Made by a program: the position numbers and the translations under genes
Notes under the pieces: generated by a model
The model's input: the letters and a program-made list of their open reading frames with translations, nothing else
The model's database searches: none
Told to the model about the DNA's origin: nothing
Assembly (NCBI GenBank): GCA_018907035.1
Contig: JACCIC010000004.1
Coordinates: forward strand, 7,648,001 to 7,712,000
Reading direction: 5' to 3'
DNA length: 64,000 nt
Source: Sycobia sp. Sy_11
Lineage: Eukaryota > Arthropoda > Insecta > Hymenoptera > Epichrysomallidae
In this document: positions 1-10,124 of the stretch, one piece after another
How positions within the stretch are numbered: position 1 is the stretch's first letter
How the letters are laid out: each line of letters starts with the position of its first letter

Positions 1-650
1 ATCGCACTGTCTTTGCTTGCCAGACAAAAAAGAAGAATTTTCTGTGGCGTATTATGACTGGTAATGAAAAGTGGATCTTCTATAACAATCCTAAGCGTAA
101 AAAGTCATGGGTGGACTCAGGCTAACCGTCTACATCGACACCAAAACGGAATATTCACGGCCACAAGGTATTGCTGTGCATTTGGTGGCACCAACAGGGT
201 GTGCTATACTACAAGCTGCTAAAACAGAATGAAACAGTCATTGCCAAGGTATATACATGGCAACTGCATGATTTACAACAGAAATTGATCGAACATAGAT
301 CAGCAATCGCGAGCAATAGGCGCAAAGTCATTCTCTTGCATGACAACGCTCGGTCACAAGTTGCGAAAGCCGTCAATAACACCCTATTGGAGCTTGAATG
401 GGAAGCGTTGCCGCACCCAGTGTATTCGCCAGACATGGCGCCTTCTGATTACCACCTATTCAGATCGATGCAGCATGATCTCGTTGATACGCACTTCCGA
501 CATATTCATGAAGTGCGAGAATTTGTGGATGAGATGGAAAAAAGTAGTAGATAATGATGGAAAATATTTTGATTAAGCTAACGCGTATCCATTTTTCATC
601 ATAAATGTCCTTTTTCCATTAAAAAAAGGTCAGAAAGTTCGAAGTTCGCT
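1..650 (+). pseudogene. Degenerate mariner transposase (mariner/Tc1 superfamily, DD34D), 5'-truncated by the window edge
   Basis: A cut-and-paste transposase remnant read on the plus strand in the frame of 171-554. The motif HDNARSQVAKAV and the later SPDMAPSDYHLF are mariner signatures, and the Asp residues in them are separated by 34 residues, as in DD34D mariners. It is dead: a TAA stop interrupts the frame at 123-125; the usual first catalytic Asp is Asn (codon 63-65, in TGNEKW); and near 535-545 the frame shifts, so that the family C-terminus (VVDNDGKYFD, ending at 576) lies in another frame after loss of roughly 20-30 residues. The right end is uncertain, around 620-650, beside a TA microsatellite. 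It lies immediately downstream of zinc-finger gene B. Confidence 0.85.
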
Positions 651-652
651 TC

Positions 653-655
<3 letters not shown>

Positions 656-709
<54 letters not shown>
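656..709. repeat. (TA)n microsatellite
   Basis: About 54 bp of pure TA. It lies just past the last recognised exon of gene B. If the final splice donor is not used, it would be translated as an Ile-Tyr repeat. Confidence 0.95.
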
Positions 710-714
<5 letters not shown>

Positions 715-721
715 TTTTTAC

Positions 722-1237
722 CGCTGCTCTTCGTCTTTTGGTACGTCATTTCCTGCATTATAGCGTTCATATCTCCCGGCTGCATTTGGTCCTTGTGCAC
801 TGACGCCAGATGTTTCTTCAGATTCAGGATCAATTTCGGCCTGTACGAGCAGAATTTGCACCGATAGATAGGCGCTACGCACTGCCCGGCGTGCTTCTTC
901 AGGTTCTCGAGGTCATTGAAGGCCTTGCCGCACTTGATGCAATTCAAGCCGGGCATGTATTCGGTCTCGTGATTCTTGCTCAAGTGCCGCGTCAGCATCG
1001 TTTCGTTAGTGCACTTGAAATTGCAGTCGCTACAATAGTATATTTTCCGCTTGTTCTGGCACTCGAGCCTCCAGTGCTGATACAGTCCAGAGTACGAGGT
1101 GTACGTTTTACTGCATATTAAACACTCGTACGTCATGATCAAATTGCACTTTAAACATTTTCTGTCCTCCTTAGAGCCAATCAGCTTCTTCGTCTGACCG
1201 CATTTCGTGCATCTTTTAATAAAGGATTGAAGCGGCC
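722..1237 (-). CDS. Gene B exon: zinc ribbon plus four C2HC/C2H2 fingers
   Basis: 172 codons bounded by acceptor TTTATCTCAG and donor AGCG|GTAAAA, phase 1 at both ends. The order is RCTKC...KCLKC (knuckle), CLIC-x12-H-x4-C, CSDC-x12-H-x4-H, CIKC-x12-H-x3-C, CKFC-x12-H-x4-H, then a polar tail. The alternating C2HC and C2H2 fingers resemble those of insect lola isoforms. GC content is clearly above that of the flanking introns, as expected for coding sequence. Without splicing, the frame would run through the TA repeat to a stop at 630. Confidence 0.8.
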
Positions 1238-2365
1238 CTGAGATAAATAATAAATTGGTATTAATAATACAGGTCTACATTTTGAGTATGAAAAATGAAG
1301 CAGCTGCACGTGTACAGAATTACACTAAAAATTATATTATATTATTGGTGTTTTCACGAGTGCAATCAATGATCTTATCGTATTGTTCGATATTTATATT
1401 GAAAAATAGTAAATATAGCCGGATTATGAAGTTACTTAAAAGTGTAAGATACTTTGTCAAAAATGCAGTGCATCGATTATTAGAATTATTTTTACCTGAC
1501 TTGAGTCCATTTGACAAAATAGATTTGCACTGCAGCTTTTTATGCCTGTACAGCGCGGGCAACGATTCGTACGCATTTTGACATTTATTGCAAATGTACG
1601 ACATAGCTATGTTACAGTCTTCGCATGTACTAGTAATAGTTACGGTAAACACATTTTTGGTTTTATTGCACCTTGGACAGTTAAGCGTAATTGAAGTCAG
1701 CGATTCTATATAGAAAACGGCTTAGCTTAAATAATCAGCAAATTAATTACAATGATATATTTTTAATCTATCGAATACTATAATTGCATATTCATCACAA
1801 TATGAATAATATGTGACGTACATATTCTTGTAAATTAATAAAAAAGTTCGAAGGCTTCTTATTTGACTGGAGTAGAGTTACAACCAGATTTCACATGAAG
1901 TTTCATATGTACGATTTGAAATTGTAATCAAATAGCTTACGGTACTTTTAATTCTTCTTACAATTTCACATAATTTCAAATTATTATAAATATTATTTTA
2001 TGAATTATTTTTTAAAACGATTGCAATTATTTTATGACATTTTAATTGATTTAATATGATGATACTTTGATAAAATAATCGAAAAAATAATTATTCTTTA
2101 ACAATTATTCTTCCAATTATTTCATAAAAAAATCTCTTAAATAAGCTCTTTTTCGGAAAAAGAATTGATAATTAATTAAGAAATAATAATGAAATAAATA
2201 ATAGATTTTAATATTTATAACGCTTCTACAAACTTACCGTCGTTATTTTTTAATCTATTTTTTGGAAGTCTATTCGCTTGCTTAAAATTACGTTTTATCA
2301 CTTTAGTCTTATTAGTATTTCTATTAATTATATTCTCGTTATCTGAAAACAATAGATTATTTTTA

Positions 2366-2417
<52 letters not shown>

Positions 2418-2581
2418 CGCGTTATACGTTATAATTGTTATACTTAGCCATAATATTTTTACGCACCACAATTACTGTCCGACTCATCGGAAATTATAAT
2501 TTCTTCTTTAATATAGGATTTTGACTGATTATTTATTTGACAATTTACTGTAAAAAAAAATGATGAAAGTAAATGATTTGT

Positions 2582-2633
<52 letters not shown>

Positions 2634-4103
2634 AATTTTATAGTTGAAAAATAAAAATTCAAATGATCACCTGAGTTTCTATGTATTTTTGTTCTTTGGT
2701 AATTTTGTATTACATTTTTAATTGTAGTATCTTGTTTATTACGAGCTATGTTTTCACTAACTGCGATTATCTCTAAATCTGGAATCCAAACGTAAATATA
2801 ACAATGACAGTTTAGTTATATAAATATTTTGTAAACAATATTATTATTATATTTAACCATCTAAAATATTAAAAGAATTAATTTCTTAATCTATTTGTCC
2901 GATATGTATATATCCTGATGTACGATTTTGTACTTTACATTCGGAACATAATTTATCAAAATTTATTATCTGCTTTTGGAAAAGGGAAGTAAATTCGAAT
3001 TTATCTAAATCTTAAAAAGCAATAAAGAAAAATGACAATAATTAATACTTAATACAGGTGAAATTTAAAATTACATGATGGTGTGCCTGATAATTTAATT
3101 TGTTGTAAATATCTATATTTATAATATTATGTAAAGGATTTCTTCTTCAAAGCAATTATGTGACTTACATCGCAATTATTTTCTGTATAAATTACCAACC
3201 TGCTTGAACCTGATTTTCTAGAAAAGAACGTGTGATATATTTGATCGACTTTAAAATGTCTTTTCCTGTTACTTAAGATGGAAAAATTGAGAAACCAAAA
3301 TAGCTTCGTCGTTCTCTGTAGCGCTTTTCATTTTGCTTTATGCAAGCTTTTTCGAAAAAAAAATGCTTGATAATTTTTTATACCGATATATGTTGCTTGG
3401 AAATACTAATTTCGATATAGCGCCATATAAATTCCCGAATTATTAGCAGTTGTTGGCAAATACTGCCAGAATTATTCAATTACAATGTTGTTCTCCAAGC
3501 TCTTTTCTACAACTTCCAAAATCTCGAAAGTGTGATTTTTTTTCAAAACTCGAAAATTGTGCCGCAAAGTTCATTCTTCTCGGAAACTAATTACCGCATT
3601 GGAGTCGTATAAAAGTGCCTACATTTTGCGAAGTGTACATAATTATCCATATATTTTTTTATTTAATGTGATTTAGCTAATTTGTTTTTTTTTTTTTAAT
3701 AACAGCTTCAAAAAATTGAAATTGATAATTGGGAAAAGTCGCTCAATCGTATTTTCTCAACATTTTACGCACATATTATTAGTATCACATATTATTAATA
3801 TTAAAAGTATAGAGTTCGTCCTTTTCGTATTTTAATCACCTAATGATCTTCTTTCCTTTTCGTGATGCACTAAATACTTAAAAAGGTTGTAGCAAAAATT
3901 GAACGCCTCCAATATGGTAAAAGATTTTTACCAATTAATCCCTATTTGTTCTATCTATCCTAACTATTTAATATATATAGTTGAAAATAAATTTTCATTT
4001 TATACACTTATAACTGAAAATAAATTTACTTCGCATATTTTATAGATTTTATGTAATATTTACCTATTTCTGACGGTTCGCTGTTATTTTTGTAATTATC
4101 CAT
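722..4103 (-). CDS. Zinc-finger gene B: zinc-ribbon/C2HC/C2H2 protein, 3' end probably outside the window
   Basis: Proposed exons, in coding order: 4103-4064, 3217-3200, 3004-2939, 2778-2671, 2547-2467, 2342-2238, 1705-1496, 1237-722. Each junction is GT-AG and every intron is phase 1, giving 381 open codons. The start ATGG at 4103 begins MDNYKNNSEPSEI. The first six exons encode a polar, probably disordered N-terminal region; the last two encode the zinc modules. The seventh has CPRC...CEDC followed by a C2HC finger. The eighth has CTKC...CLKC followed by C2HC, C2H2, C2HC and C2H2 fingers. The likely role is sequence-specific nucleic-acid binding in the nucleus, inferred from the finger type only. 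The donor at 722/721 implies further exons below coordinate 1. The least certain parts are the 18-nt exon and the end of the 3004-2939 exon. Alternatively these exons could be 3' alternatives of gene A. Confidence 0.6.
1496..1705 (-). CDS. Gene B exon: zinc ribbon plus C2HC finger
   Basis: 70 codons between acceptor TTCTATATAG and donor GTCAG|GTAAAA, phase 1 at both ends. It encodes CPRC, then CEDC, then CNKC-x12-H-x4-C. This is the module without its C2H2 partner, as if truncated before the second finger. Confidence 0.75.
2238..2342 (-). CDS. Gene B exon: basic Asn/Lys/Arg-rich linker
   Basis: 35 codons between acceptor GTTTTCAG and donor GACG|GTAAGT, phase 1 at both ends. It encodes a very basic, Asn-rich stretch (for example KVIKRNFKQANRLPKNRLK) with no cysteine. 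It could serve as a nuclear-localisation or DNA-backbone contact segment; that is inference. Confidence 0.65.
2369..2421. repeat. (GT)n(GC)n compound microsatellite
   Basis: About 40 bp of GT followed by a short alternating GC run, in a gene B intron. Alternating purine-pyrimidine DNA of this kind is prone to Z-form structure. Confidence 0.95.
2467..2547 (-). CDS. Gene B exon: SUMO-motif-like acidic linker
   Basis: 27 codons between a T-rich acceptor (TTTTTTTTACAG) and donor TGTG|GTGCGT, phase 1 at both ends. It includes YIKEEIIISDESDSN. IKEE fits the psi-K-x-E sumoylation consensus and the following serines sit in an acidic run. If unspliced, it ends two codons later (stop ending at 2459). 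Confidence 0.6.
2584..2634. repeat. (AC)n microsatellite
   Basis: About 50 bp of AC on the plus strand, in the intron 37 bp upstream of the 2547-2467 exon of gene B. Confidence 0.95.
2671..2778 (-). CDS. Gene B exon: polar linker
   Basis: 36 codons between acceptor GGATTCCAG and donor CTCAG|GTGATC, phase 1 at both ends. It encodes a hydrophilic segment without cysteines, beginning DLEIIAVSENIARN. Confidence 0.6.
2939..3004 (-). CDS. Gene B exon: candidate 22-codon exon with an uncertain 3' end
   Basis: The acceptor AGATTTAG at 3005 gives phase 1, and the product begins DKFEFTSLFQKQ. Donor GAAT|GTAAAG at 2939 keeps phase 1. If that donor is skipped, the frame continues through a CxxC pair (LCSECK) to a stop at 2886, which would make a short isoform ending in a lone knuckle. 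Confidence 0.4.
3200..3217 (-). CDS. Gene B candidate 18-nt exon
   Basis: Six codons (ENQVQA in the assembled frame) between acceptor TTTTCTAG and donor GCAG|GTTGGT, phase 1 at both ends. It is supported only by its good splice sites and compatible phase. Confidence 0.35.
4064..4103 (-). CDS. Gene B first coding exon
   Basis: ATGG in the context ATCATGG starts MDNYKNNSEPSEI and runs to donor AATAG|GTAAAT in phase 1, matching the phase of the downstream exons. The DNA 5' of it is AT-rich with no other obvious coding exon for several kb, which is why I treat B as a gene separate from A. Confidence 0.5.
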
Positions 4104-5539
4104 GATTTATTGGATGTTTTGTTTATTTATTTTTAGAACTTTTCTGTCTGTATCACTCTAAAGCATCTTCTACTTAAATGTCAGCTGAAATTAACATTAT
4201 GAAATTAATTATAATATAGATGGTTCATGCCAATAATGAAAAGAAGCTTGTATATATATATAAAGAATTAACAATTTTATTAAGCATCCCCTTTATTTAT
4301 ATTTTCACTTTTATTTGAAACGAGACAATTTTCGGAACGTTCTCATTTTTATGTCGTTTAAACGATTGACTTGAAACTTTTTGCACCACTTTGAAATAGT
4401 CGTAAATATAGCGTATTGATTAATTAAAATATTAAATAGTTTCATAATTTATTTAATCAATGAATATTAATTTCCAAAGCCCTTTAATTAATTTTTATTA
4501 AATATTTTTGTGTTATTTTTTTAAAATTCTGCATAAAAGTTATATACATTCAAAAATGAAATTGATATCAAGCAATGATTTAAAATATCGAATTCTGTTA
4601 AAAGATCTGTTAAATTTTGTTATTTTATTATCATTATGATATTAATGTAGTGCCATATTAATTCCACAGAGCTATAGCAACATGCAACATACGCAAGTGA
4701 ATCAATAATTCCGAGATGTACATATAATCTAAAAACATAAAAGTTTAAATAATTTAAACATGATTAACGGCTTATAAAATTATCGGCCATCTTTTAAAAA
4801 CATTCATTGTTTTTAAATAATATTTTTTCACGTATTTACGTAATATTTTTTTTCTGTGTATAATATCCATAATGTATAATGCATATCTATAATAGATATT
4901 TTATATGCACCGCACGCGTTTTTCTACTCCAAAAGACCATACTCCACAGAATATATACTGAACATAACCTTATCCATTTGTCAATTTGTTACCGGCGTCT
5001 GCACCCTTCTAAGAAATATTTTGAACTAAAATAAACTAAAAAAATAAAACTAAGTAGAGAAAAATATATAATATTATTTAATTAAATAAAAAAAAATAAT
5101 AATTTTAATTATTTTACTGTATTCAATTAGCATACAATTAATCTGGATTAATATTAGTAAATAATTTATTCAGATTATTAATGCATATATAAAAATAATA
5201 TAAAAAAATTTTTAATATATGTTTCATAAAGTTCATTTTTAATAATTGATTTATTTAATTGCCATGACACTACAAAGCATTAAATCGATACAAAACAATT
5301 ACACTCACTTAAACACTGCTTTAATCAATCACAAAGTTTGTTGAATTGTTATAATTTACATTTGAAAAAAATTTCCTTTCGAACTAATCTTTTCTAATAA
5401 TTTTCTTAAAATACATTTCTATACTTGGGTACGCTATATATTCAATTAGGCTACTTAGGACTTACACCTTACACCAGTCGCGTAAAAAATAATATTCCCA
5501 ATATTCCCATTCGTATTATATTTTAATATGATTTCAACT

Positions 5540-5810
5540 CGTGTTCAAGTTAAGAGTCAGACACGGACCCTCTTCCCTTCAACTTTTTCATTTAGCAGGC
5601 TTAGCACGAGATATATAAAAGCAAGCCCGCGCGTGCGCAGAATGTTAAGTGTACAAATCATCGCCGCATGAGCCCCACGAGTTTCGTATATTGTCACTGC
5701 TTATAGATATACGGTATTGTAATATATATTGATAATTCCTTCAATGTGTATGTGTTGTTACATATACTATATCAGTAACAGTTGCTATTAGATCTGCTAT
5801 TAATAAAGCC
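5540..5810 (+). promoter_or_regulatory. Possible solo LTR or unassigned promoter: TATA box to AATAAA
   Basis: A GC-richer island in AT-rich DNA holds ATATATAAAAG near 5610, a CG-rich stretch, and an AATAAA about 190 bp further on (near 5802). That order and spacing suit an LTR retroelement LTR or a small transcription unit. I could not fix terminal repeats or a target-site duplication, so the identity is tentative. Confidence 0.2.
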
Positions 5811-8298
5811 GGTTGCATTTAATTTGCTGTATAATATGATTCTATAATAATTCTACTATTCCCTTTTATCTTTATGCATCGTATATGATTTAATGCAATA
5901 AACTATTTGAAAATTTAATAATAGAATAATGTGAATAATAAAAGCAAAATTTATAATAAAAATAATTTAGTGGGAAAAAAGGGTTAAAAAGTAAGTAACT
6001 TCACGTATACATTTTAAAGTTGTTCTGTACAATAAAATATATTTATATTTACGCACGTAATACAAAATTCAGATGTATTATTATTAAACCAATATGCTGC
6101 AGATAAAGCAAAAAAGAATCAATGTTTGTAACTTACGTACTTTGTGTAATTTTTCATTAAACTCATACCATGCTCATGCAACGTAAGAAGTATATATATA
6201 AATATACAACCTAACCTTATGTCTCCTTGTGTTTATTTTTATTCTTATGCTTTATTACTTCATTCACTGAGGTAAATTACTCACCTTCGTGCATTTCCGG
6301 AATTGGCGCATTCTTTATATTTTTATTACGTTGGGTATATAGGTTTGTTATGATCATAAAAGGATCAAAAAGATTGCGGTGCAGCGGAGCTTTGGAGATC
6401 GAAGAAGAACTAAATATATAGATATAATGTACTATAGAGGATAAGAGACACACATAAGGTAAGAAAAAGTAAGGTGCAGGCCGGACTCTCGTGACTAGAC
6501 TGGCTGAAGTGTGCAGGTTGAGACAGTGGTCGAAAGCATCGACCGTGACTGCAGCTTATCTATCACACGCACGCACACACACACACACACATATGCTTTA
6601 TAGTGCACAGAGTCACTTTTAAAGCTTCTGTAGAATTGGACTCTCGGACAGTAGGTATGCCGTGTAAATCTACAATTTTCTGTATATACGGACACTTGAA
6701 GATAAAAAATTTAATTTCTTGTCAAAATTTTGGAAATTACGTATCTACATTTTCAAAAACCAAAAAATCTTATGTAATTATTTAATATCCTTTTTTTCGA
6801 ATAATTAATAATAATAATTTTCATATGAGGGTGAGAATCGAAAAGGGTAAGAATAAAGTTATTGGAAAAAAAGGATAACAAGTAATTATTTAAATTTTAT
6901 TTAAAAATAATAATGAATCAACTGTCTCGAATATGCATATCAAAAATGGAATCTATATTAAATTTCGACATTATATATATATGCCACATAAAGAAAGTAG
7001 AGATGAAAAGAAATGATGTATTTTAGATTTAGAGTTATTTTAGATTTATACCAGCATGCTTAGAATCAATATATTGAAATAATTTTACGCATTTTTAAAG
7101 CAAGACAGTCAGAAAATTAATGTACCGGCAGAAGATTATATTGAACCTTGAATATTTTCAAAAATTGTAACATACTCAGGGCTACATATTATCGGTTGAA
7201 TGGCTTTATTGCATCAGATATATATTATCAAACTGATTGTGAGGAGATATTATATGATTACTATAATTGTGTTTCAGCTTAATCACGAAAAAAATTGCAA
7301 TGATTTGTGCAAAATAATATTTTTAAACTGTTGAAGAAAAACATAGTGCTTTAGTTTCTTGGGTGCTCGTAGAGCTTCCCCCTCTCCCCCGAACTTTTAG
7401 GGCCTTTTTGTTTCTAATATAGAATTTTATACCAGAATCATATCCTTTATTTATACTATATAAAGTATCTAGATATTGAGAACTAGCGGAAATTACACGA
7501 TTAGTAGATATTACCGTATGAAGTACGAAAAAGATTCATTTTAGCCATTTTTTATTATACGATTGAAAATTTATATTACATCTTCTTTGTTATCTATCAT
7601 ACAATGAAATAGTTAAAAAGTGTTCAATTTAATGTAAAAAAAAGTAAGGGACGAAAAATTCAACAATTATTAATCATGCAAAAAAAAGCGCACGAGAAGG
7701 CATACTTATAACAAATATAAATATTTCATTATAGTGTAATTGTTCTTACCACAAAAGCCTAAATGGTAAACGGATTTGTAGAAATAAATTCTATTTAGAA
7801 AATATTGATACTTAAGGACAAAATTTAATTGCGATAAAATTACATATAAAGTTGCTATGTATAAAGAAAAATTACAACTTATTACAAAAACCGTATATAA
7901 CATACTAAATCCATATATAATCTAATAGATAATATACCGTAGATATGCCGTCAATATTTTAAGAAAATTGACAAAAGTTTATAAGTTTTTTGGTTTGCAC
8001 GATGTATCTATAATTTTTTTGAAAAATTTAGTTGATATTTTAGAGTAAATAGAATACCATTATATATATTTATATAATATCATCAAAACAGTATCGAGAG
8101 AAGACATTTAAATATATATGAAGGTGATTTATTTTTTCAAACTTACAAATAATCTACATTCAAATATTGTGAATATTTTATAAATTTATACAAACGTATT
8201 TTTTTACATCTTATAATAAATAATTCAAACTTTTCATCTTAGACATCTATGAAAAACATTTATTAATATATTCTTAAATATGAAAATAAAATGAAGAA

Positions 8299-8303
<5 letters not shown>

Positions 8304-8352
<49 letters not shown>
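8304..8352. repeat. (TA)n microsatellite
   Basis: About 49 bp of TA in intergenic AT-rich DNA. Confidence 0.95.
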
Positions 8353-8354
<2 letters not shown>

Positions 8355-9172
8355 ATATCAATTACTTTAAAAAATAAAGAAATAATGTAATTTCATAAAA
8401 CTACAAAAAGCGAACATTGAAAAAAAAATTAAGACGCAACTAAATAAAAAACACAAATAAAAAATGTAAGTTTCATAAATAATTAAATTTAATCATTTTT
8501 AATAAAAAGCATCCTTATAACTGAAGAATTTATTAAGTAGATAAAGCATTAATTAAACAATTTTAAATAAAATTTTGTATACATTTCACTGTAATTATCA
8601 AAAATATTTTTATGATCATATCAATCTTGATTTAATTGACACTTGAGATCATATAAAATTTCTATATTGTGTATTTTTTATACAATGATATGTACAGAAA
8701 CATTTGCAAGGAAGAGTAATTTATATAGATTTTCGCGTTTGAAAGTGTAAGCAATTTTTATAGGAATTTAAAAAAATTCTAAAACATTTTGTAAGAAAAA
8801 TGTATTTTTTTTATATTGCAGTTATTTATTAACCTTTTTTTAATTAAAATATTTGCACATTTTCTATGTTTTTTAAAGAATTTTTGAACAACCGAATTAA
8901 AAAACAAATTATATTCATCATTCTCTTACGTAATAAATATATCACATTACGCGCAAAAGGCGCGTGTATGGAAAATTGTTATAGTTTTGTATAAATTTTT
9001 TTACATAATATATTTTATTTATTACTTCAGTGTACATAATTCACCAAATATAAATACAATTATAGACATAAATAAAGTAATATATTAAATATTTTTCCTC
9101 ATTCTAACCTACAAATCGCACTTTCACCGCTTGATTCCGGTTCTCATGAGGAAAAATATAGTCCTTACCTAT

Positions 9173-9262
9173 TACGCAAAGGATTTTTTACGAGCCTCGT
9201 TACAACCCTCGGCTTCGCCTCGGGCCGCAAACCTCTCGTTTCGTAAAGAAAGCCTTTCCGTA
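9173..9262. repeat. GC-rich imperfect inverted repeat (hairpin)
   Basis: The arms start near TACGCAAAGGATTTTTTACG and end near CGTAAAGAAAGCCTTTCCGT. They pair with a few mismatches around a core CCTCGGCTTCGCCTCGG, which itself folds on a TTCG-type loop. The element stands out sharply from its AT-rich surroundings. It could be a small foldback transposon remnant or a structured RNA; nothing in the sequence decides which. Confidence 0.5.
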
Positions 9263-9774
9263 CTCGGTAAAAAATGTACTATTACTTACATATATTCATG
9301 AATATCATTATAATACATAATATATGCATAAAAGTATGAAAAACAATTTGCTAAATATAAACGTGATAAGTGCATATAGAATGTACATATTTATGCAAGA
9401 TCTAACGGAGGAAATTCATTTATGATTCTATATTAATGGTTGAAATTAGATTCAATTAGATAAAATTGCTTATGTATTGTTTTTTATGATTTTAATAATA
9501 TACTGTACATATTTAATAATTTATCTTTGCTATAATATGTTTTATAAAGCTATAATCAAATGTTTCTACTCATGTTTTTAATCTAACTATATTTATAAGT
9601 AAACTATCTCCTTTGACATATATGGAATATTTCTAAATATTTTTAAACAATTTTATAATAAATAATAGTGATTATAAATAAAATATGATAGATACTAAAA
9701 ATAAATAATTTTACGTTTCTTCTAAATGTAAGCTTCAGTTATAATAATATAAAGAAGGTTCAAATAACTTTTCA

Positions 9775-10124
9775 CTACCAAAAGTTGTGTTTCTTGAGAG
9801 AATGTACTTTTAAATTTGAGATATTTTTACTTTGGTATGAGCAAAACATGCACTGATGAAATATTTCAGAAACACAATATTTCATATGATTAACCACATT
9901 TACAGAATGAGAAAATATCTTGCTGCATTTATTACACTGGTATCTATAATTATCGAAGAGACGTTGTATATGCTCGCAACCAGTTGTTTTGAACGCAGAT
10001 CTCAAATTACACTTTTGACAGAAAAATCTCAATCGTGTCCGGCATTTTCTGCACACCCGGAACCGTATGGTTATCTCCTTTTTATTACACTTAGGACAAT
10101 CTGCTTGCAAAATGCCTTTCAAAT
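9775..10124 (-). CDS. Gene A terminal exon: CxxC knuckles + C2HC + C2H2
   Basis: Acceptor TTATTTAG in phase 1, then 116 codons to TAG. CxxC pairs are at about 545/548, 560/563 and 571/574. A C2HC finger follows (599, 602, 615, 619) and a C2H2 finger (627, 630, 643, 648). The stop codon lies three residues after the last His, a typical end for this kind of protein. A GT at the stop would give phase 2, unlike all other introns here, so I take this exon as terminal. Confidence 0.8.

Larger units (their letters stand above)
4110..9770. other. AT-rich intergenic stretch
   Basis: Between genes B and A. It is very AT-rich with only short, compositionally random open frames. It contains the (TA)n tract at 8304-8352, the GC hairpin at 9173-9262 and an LTR-like stretch near 5540-5810. 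I see no exon with convincing splice sites and phase. Confidence 0.6.

Noticed and set aside
656..709. CRISPR-like regular repeats
   Set aside because: The many regular repeats in the window are uninterrupted microsatellites without spacers, and the DNA is eukaryotic.
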